From positions 239,390 through 303,389 of the forward strand of contig NZ_KB893930.1 in NCBI RefSeq assembly GCF_000374285.1: 64,000 bases of DNA. The letters run 5' to 3'. Shown piece by piece: positions 10,145 through 19,985 of this stretch (positions within the stretch are counted from its first letter, which is position 1; each line of letters opens with the position of its first letter). The notes under the pieces were generated by a model, which searched no databases, was not told the origin of the DNA, and was given only the letters and a program-made list of their open reading frames with translations. The position numbers were made by a program, and so were the translations under genes. Source of the DNA: Actinobacillus capsulatus DSM 19761. Lineage in GTDB: Bacteria; Pseudomonadota; Gammaproteobacteria; Enterobacterales; Pasteurellaceae.

Positions 10145-11200
10145 ATGACTAAAAAACTTCTTGTCATGGCAGGTGGAACCGGTGGCCATGTGTTTCCGGC
10201 AATTGCGGTTGCACGAGAACTGCAAAAACGGGGTTGGGAGATCCGTTGGCTAGGAACTCAAGATCGAATGGAAGCTGACCTTGTGCCAAAGCACGGTATT
10301 CCAATTGAGTTTATTCAAATTTCCGGATTAAAAGGAAAAGGTATCGGTGCATTGCTGAAAGCACCGTTTGCGATTTTTAAAGCGGTGATGCAGGCACGTA
10401 AAATCATTAAAAATTATCAACCTGATGCGGTGCTCGGTATGGGCGGATATGTATCCGGACCGGGTGGCATTGCTGCGAAATTATGTGGTGTACCGGTTAT
10501 TTTACATGAGCAAAATGCGGTTGCCGGTTTAACCAACGTATGGTTAGCAAAAATTGCTCGCCGTGTTTTACAAGCATTCCCTACTGCATTCCCAAATGCA
10601 GAAGTGGTGGGAAATCCCGTGCGTGAAGATCTTGCTCAGCTTGAAGCGCCGGAAATTCGTTTTGCCGAACGAGGTTATCCGATCAATATTTTAGTGATGG
10701 GCGGTAGCCAAGGTGCAATAGTGATTAACCAAACCGTACCTGAAGCGGCTAAACAGCTTGGTCAAAATGTGTTCATTAGCCATCAAGTGGGAAAAGGCAA
10801 TCTCAGCGGTGTGGAAGAAATTTATCAAGCAACCGGCAACGGTATTGCCGCCGAATTTATTGACGATATGGCACAAGCCTATAATTGGGCGGATTTAGTG
10901 ATTTGTCGTTCAGGCGCTTTAACCGTATGTGAGATTGCCGCAGCAGGTTTGCCGGCAATTTTTGTGCCTTATCAACATAAAGATCGCCAACAATATTTGA
11001 ATGCGACTTATTTGGCGAATGACGGTGCGGCAATCATTATCGAACAACAAGATTTTACGGTAGAAAGTTTATTAAGTGCGTTACAGCCGTTAATTGCCGA
11101 TCGCCAAAAGCTAACTGAAATGGCGGTTAAAGCCAGAGCGAAAGCAATGCCTACAGCCGCTCAACGTGTAGCAGAAGTGATTATCGAACAAGCGAAATAG
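10145..11200 (+). CDS. murG: lipid II synthase (UDP-GlcNAc transferase) MurG
   Basis: Peripheral inner-membrane glycosyltransferase (GT28) that adds GlcNAc to lipid I to form lipid II. The 351-residue product starts with the [10 protein letters not shown] glycine loop near residues 9-18, has [11 protein letters not shown] in the acceptor domain and GGSQGA at the start of the donor domain, followed by [18 protein letters not shown], which contacts UDP-GlcNAc. Normal length and position. Confidence 0.97.
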   Translation: MTKKLLVMAGGTGGHVFPAIAVARELQKRGWEIRWLGTQDRMEADLVPKHGIPIEFIQISGLKGKGIGALLKAPFAIFKAVMQARKIIKNYQPDAVLGMGGYVSGPGGIAAKLCGVPVILHEQNAVAGLTNVWLAKIARRVLQAFPTAFPNAEVVGNPVREDLAQLEAPEIRFAERGYPINILVMGGSQGAIVINQTVPEAAKQLGQNVFISHQVGKGNLSGVEEIYQATGNGIAAEFIDDMAQAYNWADLVICRSGALTVCEIAAAGLPAIFVPYQHKDRQQYLNATYLANDGAAIIIEQQDFTVESLLSALQPLIADRQKLTEMAVKARAKAMPTAAQRVAEVIIEQAK

Positions 11201-11251
11201 TTTTAAACGCAACCAACAAAAATATTTGGTTGTACAGATAGGAAAACAATA

Positions 11252-12679
11252 ATGAAAAATTTCCAAAATAAAGTTAAAAAATTAGTACCAGAAATGCGCC
11301 GTGTAAATCAAATCCATTTTATCGGTATTGGCGGTGCGGGCATGAGTGGTATTGCTGAAGTATTATTGAATGAAGGCTATCAAATTTCAGGTTCGGATAT
11401 TGCCGAAGGCCCGGTTACTAAACGTTTAGTTGAAGCGGGAGCAAAAGTTTTTATCGGTCATCAAACGGAAAATATTATTGGTGCAAGCGTAGTAGTGGCT
11501 TCAAGTGCGATTGATGATACTAACCCAGAAGTAAAAGCAGCAAAAGAAGCTCGTATTCCAGTGATTCAACGTGCGCAAATGTTAGCAGAAATTATGCGCT
11601 TCCGTCACGGTATCGCTATTGCAGGCACACATGGTAAAACGACTACTACTGCAATGATTTCAATGATTTATACCGAAGCACAATTAGATCCAACTTTTGT
11701 AAACGGCGGTTTGGTTAAATCGGCGGGCAAAAATGCACATTTGGGTGCAAGTCGCTATTTAATTGCGGAAGCGGATGAAAGTGATGCGTCATTCTTACAT
11801 TTACAACCGATGGTTTCAGTGGTAACGAATATCGAGCCGGATCATATGGATACTTACGGCGGTGATTTCGAACAGATGAAAGCAACTTATGTAAAATTCT
11901 TACGTAACTTACCGTTCTACGGTTTAGCGGTTATGTGTGCCGATGATGAAACCGTGATGGAAATTGCGCCGCAAGTTGGTCGTCAAGTTGTAACTTACGG
12001 CTTTAGCGAGAAAGCAGATTATCGTATTGAAGATTATCAGCAAACCGGTTTCCAAGGTCATTACACCGTAGTTTGTCCGAATGGCGAGCGTATTGATGTG
12101 TTGCTGAATGTACCGGGTAAACACAATGCTCTGAATGCAACGGCAGCTCTTGCGGTAGCGAAAGAAGAAGGCATTACTAACGAAGCGATTTTAGCCGCAC
12201 TTGCCGATTTCCAAGGTGCCGGTCGCCGTTTTGACCAACTTGGTTCATTTATTCGCCCGAACGGTAAAGTGATGTTAGTCGATGACTACGGTCACCACCC
12301 GACTGAAGTAGACGTAACGATTAAAGCGGCGCGTTCAGGCTGGGAAGATAAACGTGTTGTGATGATTTTCCAACCGCACCGTTATTCACGTACTCGTGAT
12401 TTATTTGATGATTTCGTACAAGTGTTATCACAAGTCGATGCGTTAATTATGCTTGAAGTGTATGCGGCAGGCGAAGCACCGATTGTTGGTGCGGACAGTA
12501 AAGCGTTATGCCGTTCAATCCGCAATTTGGGTAAAGTAGATCCGATTTTAGTTTCAGATACCGATCAGCTTGGCGAAGTATTAGATCAAATTATCCAAGA
12601 CGGCGATTTAATTCTTGCACAAGGTGCCGGTAGCGTAAGCCGCATTTCTCGTGGTTTAGCAGAAAGTTGGAAAGCTTAA
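11252..12679 (+). CDS. murC: UDP-MurNAc:L-alanine ligase
   Basis: First Mur ligase of the pathway. The 475-residue product has the N-terminal nucleotide motif [12 protein letters not shown], the ATP loop GTHGKTTTT, the ADESDASF block and the DDYGHHPTE block, all typical of MurC. It is followed by an inverted uptake-sequence pair and a short palindrome before ddlB. Confidence 0.97.
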   Translation: MKNFQNKVKKLVPEMRRVNQIHFIGIGGAGMSGIAEVLLNEGYQISGSDIAEGPVTKRLVEAGAKVFIGHQTENIIGASVVVASSAIDDTNPEVKAAKEARIPVIQRAQMLAEIMRFRHGIAIAGTHGKTTTTAMISMIYTEAQLDPTFVNGGLVKSAGKNAHLGASRYLIAEADESDASFLHLQPMVSVVTNIEPDHMDTYGGDFEQMKATYVKFLRNLPFYGLAVMCADDETVMEIAPQVGRQVVTYGFSEKADYRIEDYQQTGFQGHYTVVCPNGERIDVLLNVPGKHNALNATAALAVAKEEGITNEAILAALADFQGAGRRFDQLGSFIRPNGKVMLVDDYGHHPTEVDVTIKAARSGWEDKRVVMIFQPHRYSRTRDLFDDFVQVLSQVDALIMLEVYAAGEAPIVGADSKALCRSIRNLGKVDPILVSDTDQLGEVLDQIIQDGDLILAQGAGSVSRISRGLAESWKA

Positions 12680-12680
12680 T

Positions 12681-12724
12681 AAGCGGTAAGATTTGCAAAA
12701 AATTTTGCAAAATTGACCGCTTGT
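12681..12724. repeat. inverted uptake-sequence pair, murC-ddlB gap
   Basis: AAGCGGTaAGATTTTGC-type arm at 12,681 faces GACCGCTTGT ending at 12,724, with TTTGCAAAA tails in the middle. The left copy has one deviation from the core. The pair can form a stem of about 15 bp but has no strong T-run after it. Confidence 0.7.
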
Positions 12725-12745
12725 GAACCTTGAATCGAGTAGTAG

Positions 12746-12765
12746 GGGCACGATACATCGTGTTC
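12746..12765. repeat. short palindrome upstream of ddlB
   Basis: GGGCACGAT-ac-ATCGTGTTC forms a 9-bp stem with two G-U pairs, 20 bases before the ddlB start. It is preceded by GTAGTAG. Comparable hairpins lie just upstream of obgE and typA. Confidence 0.5.
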
Positions 12766-12785
12766 AAAATAAGAAAGGATAAAAA

Positions 12786-13697
12786 ATGAGCATTAAAGAT
12801 GAAAAAATTGCAGTGTTATTTGGCGGCGTTTCTCAAGAACGTGAAGTATCGCTAAATTCGGGCGCAGCGGTAACTGAAGCATTAAAATCACTAGGCTATA
12901 ATGTAGAAGGTATTGATACTAAAGATTTCCCAATTGAAAAATTAAAAGAAAAAGGAATTCAACGCGTATTCAATATTTTACACGGCGGTATCGGTGAAAA
13001 CGGTGTGTTACAAGGCGCATTAGAGCAAATGGGCATTCCTTATACCGGTTGTGGCGTAATGGCATCAGCGGTAACTTTAGATAAATTCCGTACCAAATTA
13101 ATGTGGCAAGCAGTCGGCTTACCAACGGCAGAAATGGTGGTTATTCGCCGTGGGGAAGCGGTCGATTCCGAACAAATTATTGCAAAATTAGGTTTACCGG
13201 TATTTGTTAAACCTTCAAGCGAAGGTTCAAGTGTTGGTGTGACCAAAGTAAAAACGGTTGAGCAATTATTGCCGGCGGTGGAAGAGGCGTTAAAATTCGA
13301 TTCAATCGTATTAATTGAAGCCTTCTTAGCAGGTAAGGAATATTCCGTTCCTGTGTTAGACGGTCAAGTATTACCGGCTGTACAAGTGATTCCAGATGGT
13401 GAGTTTTATGACTATCATGCGAAATATGTATCGGATAATACTCAATATGTCGTGCCGGCATTAAACGATGAACGTCAAGCAGAAGTGGCAAAATTAGTTA
13501 AAGTGGCTTACGATGTGGTTGGTTGTCGTGGCTGGAGCCGAATTGATGTGATGGAAGATGCAAATGGCCACTTTAATTTAGTTGAAGTGAATACTTGTCC
13601 GGGTATGACAAGCCATAGTATTTTTCCGAAATCTGCGGCAACGGTTGGCATTCCGTTTGAAAAATTAGTCGAGCATGTATTGGAGTTAAGTGCCTAA
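12786..13697 (+). CDS. ddlB: D-alanine:D-alanine ligase B
   Basis: Makes the D-Ala-D-Ala dipeptide that MurF uses. The 303-residue ATP-grasp protein has the N-terminal [16 protein letters not shown] block, the [14 protein letters not shown]-binding loop and the C-terminal [15 protein letters not shown] block that holds the metal ligands. The stop codon shares a base with the ftsQ start (TAATG at 13,695), indicating translational coupling with the division genes. Confidence 0.96.
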   Translation: MSIKDEKIAVLFGGVSQEREVSLNSGAAVTEALKSLGYNVEGIDTKDFPIEKLKEKGIQRVFNILHGGIGENGVLQGALEQMGIPYTGCGVMASAVTLDKFRTKLMWQAVGLPTAEMVVIRRGEAVDSEQIIAKLGLPVFVKPSSEGSSVGVTKVKTVEQLLPAVEEALKFDSIVLIEAFLAGKEYSVPVLDGQVLPAVQVIPDGEFYDYHAKYVSDNTQYVVPALNDERQAEVAKLVKVAYDVVGCRGWSRIDVMEDANGHFNLVEVNTCPGMTSHSIFPKSAATVGIPFEKLVEHVLELSA

Positions 13698-14491
13698 TGG
13701 TTTCTGTTTTACGCAAAAAAACGGCACCTTCGGTTCGTTTTAAGCCGTTAAAAGCAAAATCTTCAGCAAATCCCTTTAATCGATTAGTATTAATTAAACC
13801 GTTGATTGTGTTATTATGCGTAATCTTCGCATTTATCGTTTATAGTAATTGGCATCATTGGTTGGAAAATTTAGATAAATCTCCGATTCGAGCTTATGCA
13901 CTTACTCATAAAACTCGATTCACAACAAATGCGGACGTTCGGGAAACTTTATCGCAAAAACCTGTTCTAAAAGGATATTTCGGTCAAGACATTCAACAAG
14001 TTAAAGAAAAATTACTTGGTATTTCTTGGGTGCGAGATGTGGTAGTCAGAAAGCTTTATCCTGATCGTTTAAGCATTACGTTAATTGAGCATAATCCAGT
14101 TGCTATTTGGAATAATACGAACTTTCTTTCTGATCAGGGCGTGGTATTCAGTTTACCGGCTGATCGAATGGATAAAACGGGGCTTCCGGTGCTTTATGGA
14201 CCGGATTCCGAAGGAAAAATAGTTCTAGATGCGTGGAGTAAAATAAAAGCGGACTTAAAAGCTCGAAATTTAGAGTTGCAATCCGTTGCAGTAGATAACA
14301 GAGGTTCTTGGACGATCACTTTATCAAATCATGTAGAGCTGCGCCTTGGTCGAGGGGAATGGACACCTAAAATTGACCGTTTTGTAACGATTTTTCCGGA
14401 AATTAATGTTCCTGAAGGACAACGACTGGCTTATGTGGATTTGCGCTATGAACATGGTGCGGCTGTCGGTTTTAGTCCTGTACATCAATAA
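13697..14491 (+). CDS. ftsQ: cell division protein FtsQ
   Basis: Bitopic divisome protein that forms a complex with FtsL and FtsB. The 264-residue product has a basic cytoplasmic tail, one membrane segment at about residues 32-51 (LIKPLIVLLCVIFAFIVY), a POTRA domain (about 55-125, including ISWVRDVVVRKLYPDRL) and a C-terminal beta domain. It overlaps the ddlB stop by one base and is followed 25 bases later by ftsA. Confidence 0.94.
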   Translation: MVSVLRKKTAPSVRFKPLKAKSSANPFNRLVLIKPLIVLLCVIFAFIVYSNWHHWLENLDKSPIRAYALTHKTRFTTNADVRETLSQKPVLKGYFGQDIQQVKEKLLGISWVRDVVVRKLYPDRLSITLIEHNPVAIWNNTNFLSDQGVVFSLPADRMDKTGLPVLYGPDSEGKIVLDAWSKIKADLKARNLELQSVAVDNRGSWTITLSNHVELRLGRGEWTPKIDRFVTIFPEINVPEGQRLAYVDLRYEHGAAVGFSPVHQ

Positions 14492-14516
14492 TTCTTAGCA
14501 AGCATAATATAGTGAT

Positions 14517-15794
14517 ATGACAAAAATAGCAGAATCTAAAATAATTGTCGGTTTAGATATCGGCACATCAAAAGTTGTAGCTGTTGTTGGTGAAGTTTTG
14601 CCAGATGGTGTTATAAATGTGATTGGCTCGGGTGTTTGCCCGGCTAAAGGTGTTGATCGAGGCGGTGTTATTGATTTAGATGCCGCCGTGAATTCTATTC
14701 AACGTGCGATTGAACAAGCCGAATCAGTCTCGGATTGCCAAATTATTGGTGTAACGCTTGCTATTTCTGGACAACATATCACTGCTTTAAATGAAAGCGG
14801 CACCGTGCCGCTTGGTGGAACGGTAACGAATGAAGATATTGATTCTGCTATTCATATTGCGCGCTCAATTAAATTACCAGATGGCTTAGAAACGTTACAT
14901 ATTATTCCACAGGAATATAAAGTAGATCGATTACCGGCAACGAAAAACCCCGTGGGGCTATCCGGTATGCGTTTACAAGCTCAAGCGCATCTTATTGCTT
15001 GCCATCAAGATTGGTTACGCAATTTAAAAAATGCAGTGGAACGTGCAAAATTGAAAGTGGATAAAGTAGTCTTTTCAGGTCTTGCATCAAGTTATTCCGT
15101 ATTAACCGAAGACGAGAAAGAATTAGGTGTTTGTTTAATTGACATTGGTGGCGGCACAATGGACGTTTTAGTCTATACAGACGGCGCATTACGTTTTAGT
15201 AAAGTGATTCCATTTGCTGGTAATAACGTCACTGATTATATTGCGCATGTATTTACCACTTCGCGTAACGAAGCCGAAAGCATCAAAATGAATTATGGTA
15301 GTGCGATTAACCCTCCTACTCATAATGCGGAAAAGAAAATTGAAGTCGCTGGACTTGGCGGTCGAATGCCGAGAACCTTTACCAAAGCGCAAGTTGCGAC
15401 GGTAACTTCACAATGTTATAGTGATTTATTGAAAGTTGTTGAGAACGAGTTAACTCAATTACGTCACGAATTGTTCCAAAAAGGCATAAAACAGGAATTA
15501 ATTGCAGGTTTTGTGCTTACTGGTGGTGGTTCGCAAATCGAAGATATTGTAGAATGTGCAAGAAATATCTTTGGCTCTCAAGTAAGAGTTGGATATCCGT
15601 TAAATATTACAGGGTTAACGGACTATGTAAATAAACCACAATATGCAACAGTACTCGGTCTTTTACAGTATAGCCATTACAATTCTGACGAAAAGGGTAG
15701 CGGTGGTGAAATTGGTGAGAAAGTAGATACGCTCCTTGATGTTTTAGGCAGAGGCGTAAAGAAAGCTGTTAATTGGGCAAAATCGAGTTTTTAA
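14517..15794 (+). CDS. ftsA: cell division protein FtsA
   Basis: Actin-like ATPase that tethers FtsZ filaments to the inner membrane and recruits later divisome proteins. The 425-residue product has the phosphate-1 motif GLDIGTSK near residues 12-19, the phosphate-2 motif [10 protein letters not shown] and the adenosine motif [10 protein letters not shown]. The C-terminus ([12 protein letters not shown]) is a short amphipathic helix, the usual membrane-targeting sequence. Confidence 0.97.
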   Translation: MTKIAESKIIVGLDIGTSKVVAVVGEVLPDGVINVIGSGVCPAKGVDRGGVIDLDAAVNSIQRAIEQAESVSDCQIIGVTLAISGQHITALNESGTVPLGGTVTNEDIDSAIHIARSIKLPDGLETLHIIPQEYKVDRLPATKNPVGLSGMRLQAQAHLIACHQDWLRNLKNAVERAKLKVDKVVFSGLASSYSVLTEDEKELGVCLIDIGGGTMDVLVYTDGALRFSKVIPFAGNNVTDYIAHVFTTSRNEAESIKMNYGSAINPPTHNAEKKIEVAGLGGRMPRTFTKAQVATVTSQCYSDLLKVVENELTQLRHELFQKGIKQELIAGFVLTGGGSQIEDIVECARNIFGSQVRVGYPLNITGLTDYVNKPQYATVLGLLQYSHYNSDEKGSGGEIGEKVDTLLDVLGRGVKKAVNWAKSSF

Positions 15795-15833
15795 TAGTGT
15801 TGACGAGTAAGTTGGCACGTAGGGAGATGAAAA

Positions 15834-17048
15834 ATGTTTGAACCTATTTATGAAACAACACAAGATGCGGTAATCAAGGTCGTTGGCGTTGGCGGCGGTG
15901 GCGGTAATGCGCTAAACCATATGGTTGACGGAAACCTAAATAACGAAGGTGTTGGTGGCGTTGAGTTTTTCTCAGTGAATACGGATGCGCAAGTATTACG
16001 TACAAGTTCTGTTCGCCAAACCATTCAAATTGGTGCGAATATCACTAAAGGTTTAGGTGCTGGCGCAAACCCGAATGTAGGTCGTCAAGCTGCGGAAGAA
16101 GACCGTGAAGCATTATCTAATATGCTTGCAGGTGCGGACATGGTATTTATCTCTGCCGGTATGGGCGGTGGTACGGGTACTGGTGCGGCACCGGTTATTG
16201 CGGATATTGCAAAATCACAAGGTTCATTAACAGTTGCAATCGTGACGAAACCGTTTCGTTTTGAAGGTAACAAACGTATGAGCTATGCGGAACAAGGCAT
16301 TCAAGAGCTGTCTAAATACGTAGACTCATTAATCATCATCCCGAATGATAAATTATTAAAAGTATTACCAAAAAATACGAAAATGATGGATGCTTTTAAA
16401 GCGGCAAATGATATTTTACGCAATGCCGTTTTAGGGATTACCGATATGATTACCTCACCGGGTTTAATCAACGTGGACTTTGCAGACGTGAAAACAGTTA
16501 TGTCTGAAATGGGGCGTGCAATGATGGGTACCGGTATCGCAGAAGGCGAAGACCGTGCAGAGCGTGCAGCGCATGATGCAGTAGCTAGCCCATTATTAGA
16601 AGATGTTGATTTATCCGGCGCGAAAGGCATCTTAGTAAGTATTTCATCAGGTTTAGATATTGAGCTTAACGAAGTTGATGTAATCATGGATTATATCCAT
16701 AGCTTTGCAGCTCCAGATGCAACAATCGTATTCGGTACATCGGTTTACCCTGAAATGGAAGGTAAACTACGAGTGACTTTAGTTGCGACAGGTATTGGTC
16801 AAGCAGAAGAATTAACTTTACCAAGAACGCCAGTGTTGCAACAACAAGTTCAGCAGCAAGCTCAAGCTGCATATCAGCCACAGGCACAGCTGGCTCAGCC
16901 AGCATTTGCGCAACCTCAACAAGGTTATACTCAGCAACCGGCTCAATTTAGCCAATCTCAACCTGTGGCACCAAAACCACAACAAGTTGATTCTTCTCAA
17001 GTTTGGTCTCCGAACTCAATTCCAGGGTTTATGAGAAACGGTCAGTAA
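15834..17048 (+). CDS. ftsZ: cell division GTPase FtsZ
   Basis: Tubulin homologue that polymerises into the Z ring. The 404-residue product has the tubulin signature GGGTGTGAAP, the T7-loop region and a GTPase core ending near residue 320. A glutamine/proline-rich linker (about 330-385) leads to the C-terminal peptide IPGFMRNGQ that binds FtsA and ZipA. The linker DNA is rich in CAA/CAG triplets, so the run of Q codons could vary in length between strains. Confidence 0.98.
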   Translation: MFEPIYETTQDAVIKVVGVGGGGGNALNHMVDGNLNNEGVGGVEFFSVNTDAQVLRTSSVRQTIQIGANITKGLGAGANPNVGRQAAEEDREALSNMLAGADMVFISAGMGGGTGTGAAPVIADIAKSQGSLTVAIVTKPFRFEGNKRMSYAEQGIQELSKYVDSLIIIPNDKLLKVLPKNTKMMDAFKAANDILRNAVLGITDMITSPGLINVDFADVKTVMSEMGRAMMGTGIAEGEDRAERAAHDAVASPLLEDVDLSGAKGILVSISSGLDIELNEVDVIMDYIHSFAAPDATIVFGTSVYPEMEGKLRVTLVATGIGQAEELTLPRTPVLQQQVQQQAQAAYQPQAQLAQPAFAQPQQGYTQQPAQFSQSQPVAPKPQQVDSSQVWSPNSIPGFMRNGQ

Positions 17049-17081
17049 TGATCGCCCAATATAGGGAATAAGGACAGAATA

Positions 17082-18002
17082 ATGATTAAACAAAGAACGC
17101 TAAAACAAGCAACCAAAGTAACTGGTATCGGCTTGCACAGCGGTAAAAAAGTAACGTTAACGTTACGTCCTGCCCCAGCTAATACGGGGATTATTTACGC
17201 TCGTACAGATTTAGAGCCGGCAGTTTATTTTCCTGCAAGTGCGGAATCCATTCGTGATACGCAGCTTTGTACTTGTATGATTAATGATGATGGTGTACGT
17301 ATTTCAACGGTTGAACACTTAAATGCAGCAATGGCTTCATTAGGTTTAGATAACTTAGTCGTTGAAGTGGACGCGCCTGAGATTCCGATTATGGACGGCA
17401 GTGCGAGCCCATTCATCTATTTATTATTAGATGCCGGTATTGAAGAACAAGATGCACCGAAAAAATTCATTCGTATCAAAGAAAGCGTACGTGTGGAGGA
17501 AGGTGAGAAATGGGCGGAAATGAAACCTTATAGCAAAGGTTTAAAATTAGATTTCACTATTGATTTTAGCCATCCGATGATCAGCAAAGATGTGCGTAAT
17601 TTCAAAATGGAATTATCCGCTGAAAACTTTATTCACAAAATTAGCCGTGCAAGAACTTTCACTTTTATGAAAGATGTTGAATATCTTCAATCAATCGGTT
17701 TAGCATTAGGCGGTAGCCTTGATAATGCGATAGTATTAGATGAATATCGTATTCTGAATGAAGAAGGCTTACGCTATAAAGATGAGTTAGTGAAGCACAA
17801 AATGTTAGACTCAATCGGCGACTTATTTATGTGTGGCTATAATATCCTTGGTGATTTCAGCGCATATAAATCAGGACACGGTTTAAATAACAAATTATTA
17901 CGTGCGATCCTTGCTGACGAAAATGCTTGGGAATTTGTAACCTTTGAAGATAAAGAACAAGCGCCACAAGGTTATCGTATTGGTGAACAAGTCTTTATCT
18001 AA
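17082..18002 (+). CDS. lpxC: UDP-3-O-acyl-GlcNAc deacetylase
   Basis: Zinc deacetylase that carries out the committed step of lipid A synthesis. The 306-residue product has zinc ligands in [10 protein letters not shown] (His79) and HKMLDSIGD (His and Asp near 238 and 242), and the N-terminal TGIGLHSGK block. It closes the dcw cluster, as in other gamma-proteobacteria, and is followed by a strong intrinsic terminator. Confidence 0.97.
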   Translation: MIKQRTLKQATKVTGIGLHSGKKVTLTLRPAPANTGIIYARTDLEPAVYFPASAESIRDTQLCTCMINDDGVRISTVEHLNAAMASLGLDNLVVEVDAPEIPIMDGSASPFIYLLLDAGIEEQDAPKKFIRIKESVRVEEGEKWAEMKPYSKGLKLDFTIDFSHPMISKDVRNFKMELSAENFIHKISRARTFTFMKDVEYLQSIGLALGGSLDNAIVLDEYRILNEEGLRYKDELVKHKMLDSIGDLFMCGYNILGDFSAYKSGHGLNNKLLRAILADENAWEFVTFEDKEQAPQGYRIGEQVFI

Positions 18003-18023
18003 TAGTAAGATTGATTAGTTTTG

Positions 18024-18060
18024 AAAATCCTCGTTGATGAAAATTAGCGAGGATTTTTTT
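18024..18060 (+). terminator. intrinsic terminator after lpxC
   Basis: AAAATCCTCG (18,024-18,033) pairs perfectly with CGAGGATTTT (18,048-18,057) and runs into TTTTTT. It marks the end of the dcw transcription unit. Confidence 0.88.
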
Positions 18061-18063
18061 ATG

Positions 18064-18097
18064 ACAAGCGGTCGGATTCAGCAAAAATTTTGCAAAA
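18064..18097 (+). repeat. DNA uptake sequence with full tail
   Basis: ACAAGCGGTC at 18,064-18,073 is followed by GGATTCAGCAAAAATTTTGCAAAA (positions 18,074-18,097). It is a single copy, not paired, between the lpxC terminator and the recN control region. Confidence 0.75.
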
Positions 18098-18105
18098 ACA
18101 CTTTA

Positions 18106-18121
18106 CTGTTCAAAAAAACAG
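18106..18121. promoter_or_regulatory. LexA (SOS) box upstream of recN
   Basis: CTGTTCAAAAAAACAG fits CTG-N10-CAG exactly, with TA on the left flank. Two downstream half-matches end in TATACAG (near 18,140 and 18,157), sitting where promoter elements would be. E. coli recN likewise has multiple SOS boxes. This indicates damage-inducible control. Confidence 0.82.
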
Positions 18122-18164
18122 TTATAGTATATATCTATACAGGATATGTTTATACAGGTATTTT

Positions 18165-19838
18165 ATGCTCACTCAATTAACGGTTAATAATTTTGCGATT
18201 GTTCGTCACTTAACGCTGGAACTGAATGAAGGTATGTCTGTGATCACCGGCGAAACCGGTGCAGGTAAGTCCATTGCGATTGATGCGTTAAGCCTTTGCC
18301 TCGGCTATCGTTCAGAAAGCAGTATGATTCGTAATGGGGCGGATAAAGCGGATATTACCGCAACTTTTACCATGCAACCGACTAGCCCGGCTTATTTTTG
18401 GTTACAGCAGCATGAGTTATTGGATGAAGATAATCCTCAAGAATGTATTTTACGCCGTATGATTAATCAAGAAGGGCGTTCTAAAGCATTCGTGAATAAT
18501 CGCCCATTACCGATTTCTCAACTGCGAGAGTTAGGTCAATATCTGATTCATTTGAATGGTCAGCATGCACCGCAATTATTATTAAAAAATGAGTATCAGT
18601 TGGAGGTATTGGATAACTATGCAGGTATCCATAGCTTGTTGAATGAAATGAGTAGCCAATACCATCGTTGGAAGAAATTACATCAGCAAGTTAAAAATTT
18701 TCGCCAACAGTGCCAAGAGAATGAGGCTCGTAAACAGCTGCTGCAATATCAAGTGGATGAACTGGATGAATTTGCGATTAAGCGAGGTGAATTTGAGGAA
18801 ATGGAAGAAACGCATGGCAGGTTATCCAATTCAGAAGCATTAACCGCATTATCTCAAGAGGTGACAGATTTACTGAGCGAAAATGAATTAAATGTTGATT
18901 CAATGTTATATAAGGCGATTCGCCATTTAGAAGATTTAGTCGAAGTTGATTCACGTTATCAATCGGCACTAAATATGCTAAATGAATCACTTATTCAAGT
19001 CCAGGAAGCTAGTTCTGAAGTGAGCGATTTAGCTGGAAGAATCGAGCAAGATCCGGATTTATTAAATGAATTAGATGGACGTATTAGTAAAACGCTTCAA
19101 TTAGCCCGTAAGCACCATGTATTGCCAGAGAATTTATGGCAACATCATTTGCTACTTCAAGATGAATTAAAAAAGTTGGTAGATTTTGCCGGAAATGAAG
19201 AACAACTAATTGCAGATGAGCAAACGGCTTACCAGCAATCTATTCAGCTGGCAGAGCAAATTTACCAAAAACGCTTTGAGGCAGGTAAAAAATTAGCCGA
19301 GCAAGTCACGGCACAAATTAAACATCTTTCAATGGAAAATGGTGAGTTTTTTATTGATGTTCAACATGATGCTAAAAAGCTATCGAGTAACGGAGCGGAT
19401 TTCGTTGAATTTAACTTGCGCAGTAATTTAGGGCAGCAAGCTCAGCCGTTAGCCAAGATAGCTTCCGGCGGTGAATTATCTCGTATTTCATTGGCAGTAC
19501 AGGTGCTGACAGCGAATAAGTTGTCCACACCAACCATTATTTTCGATGAGGTGGATGTTGGGATTAGCGGCCCGACTGCAACCACAGTTGGCAGGTTGTT
19601 ACGTCAATTAGGCAAGAAATGTCAGGTGCTTTGTGTGACACACCTACCGCAGGTAGCAAGTTACGGCAATCATCATTTTAATGTACAAAAGTATGTGGAG
19701 AATAATCAGACGGAAACTCAAATGTCGTTATTAACTCAAGCAGAGCGGGTACAAGCCTTAGCAAGGTTATTAGGCGGAAGTAAAATTACCGATGCAGTAC
19801 TTGCCAATGCACAGGAGATGTTAGATTTAGTTGAATAA
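18165..19838 (+). CDS. recN: DNA repair protein RecN
   Basis: SMC-like ATPase for recombinational repair of double-strand breaks. I chose the ATG at 18,165 (MLTQLTVNNFAIVRH), giving 557 residues, close to the E. coli 553; an in-frame ATG 75 bases upstream would place the LexA box inside the gene. The Walker A loop GETGAGKS is near residue 30, a long coiled coil spans about 160-360, and the ABC signature ASGGELSRISLA with Walker B TIIFDEVDVGISG lies near 430-475. The box upstream predicts SOS induction. Confidence 0.95.
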   Translation: MLTQLTVNNFAIVRHLTLELNEGMSVITGETGAGKSIAIDALSLCLGYRSESSMIRNGADKADITATFTMQPTSPAYFWLQQHELLDEDNPQECILRRMINQEGRSKAFVNNRPLPISQLRELGQYLIHLNGQHAPQLLLKNEYQLEVLDNYAGIHSLLNEMSSQYHRWKKLHQQVKNFRQQCQENEARKQLLQYQVDELDEFAIKRGEFEEMEETHGRLSNSEALTALSQEVTDLLSENELNVDSMLYKAIRHLEDLVEVDSRYQSALNMLNESLIQVQEASSEVSDLAGRIEQDPDLLNELDGRISKTLQLARKHHVLPENLWQHHLLLQDELKKLVDFAGNEEQLIADEQTAYQQSIQLAEQIYQKRFEAGKKLAEQVTAQIKHLSMENGEFFIDVQHDAKKLSSNGADFVEFNLRSNLGQQAQPLAKIASGGELSRISLAVQVLTANKLSTPTIIFDEVDVGISGPTATTVGRLLRQLGKKCQVLCVTHLPQVASYGNHHFNVQKYVENNQTETQMSLLTQAERVQALARLLGGSKITDAVLANAQEMLDLVE

Positions 19839-19868
19839 GTAATAGAATACATCGTTGAATAAATAAAA

Positions 19869-19933
19869 ATAAGCGGTCGTTTTTGAGGAAAACTTTGCAA
19901 AATGCTTGGTTATTCACAAAAATGACCGCTTAT
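19869..19933. repeat. inverted uptake-sequence pair after recN
   Basis: ATAAGCGGTCGTTTTTG at the left and CAAAAATGACCGCTTAT at the right form 17-bp arms with one mismatch. The two convergent genes recN and the ABC ATPase end on either side, so this probably serves as a shared terminator. Confidence 0.75.
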
Positions 19934-19985
19934 ATTTTGTATCATTCGCTATTGCGAATTCATTATTTTGAACGTTGTTTGCTCA

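Noticed and set aside
16810..16990. Simple-sequence contingency locus in ftsZ
   Set aside because: The CAA/CAG-rich linker is not a uniform short tandem repeat and a frameshift would be lethal; ordinary Q-rich linker.
18090..18164. N-terminal extension of RecN
   Set aside because: It would put LexA-box and promoter sequences inside the gene, and MLTQLTVNNFAI matches the usual N-terminus.
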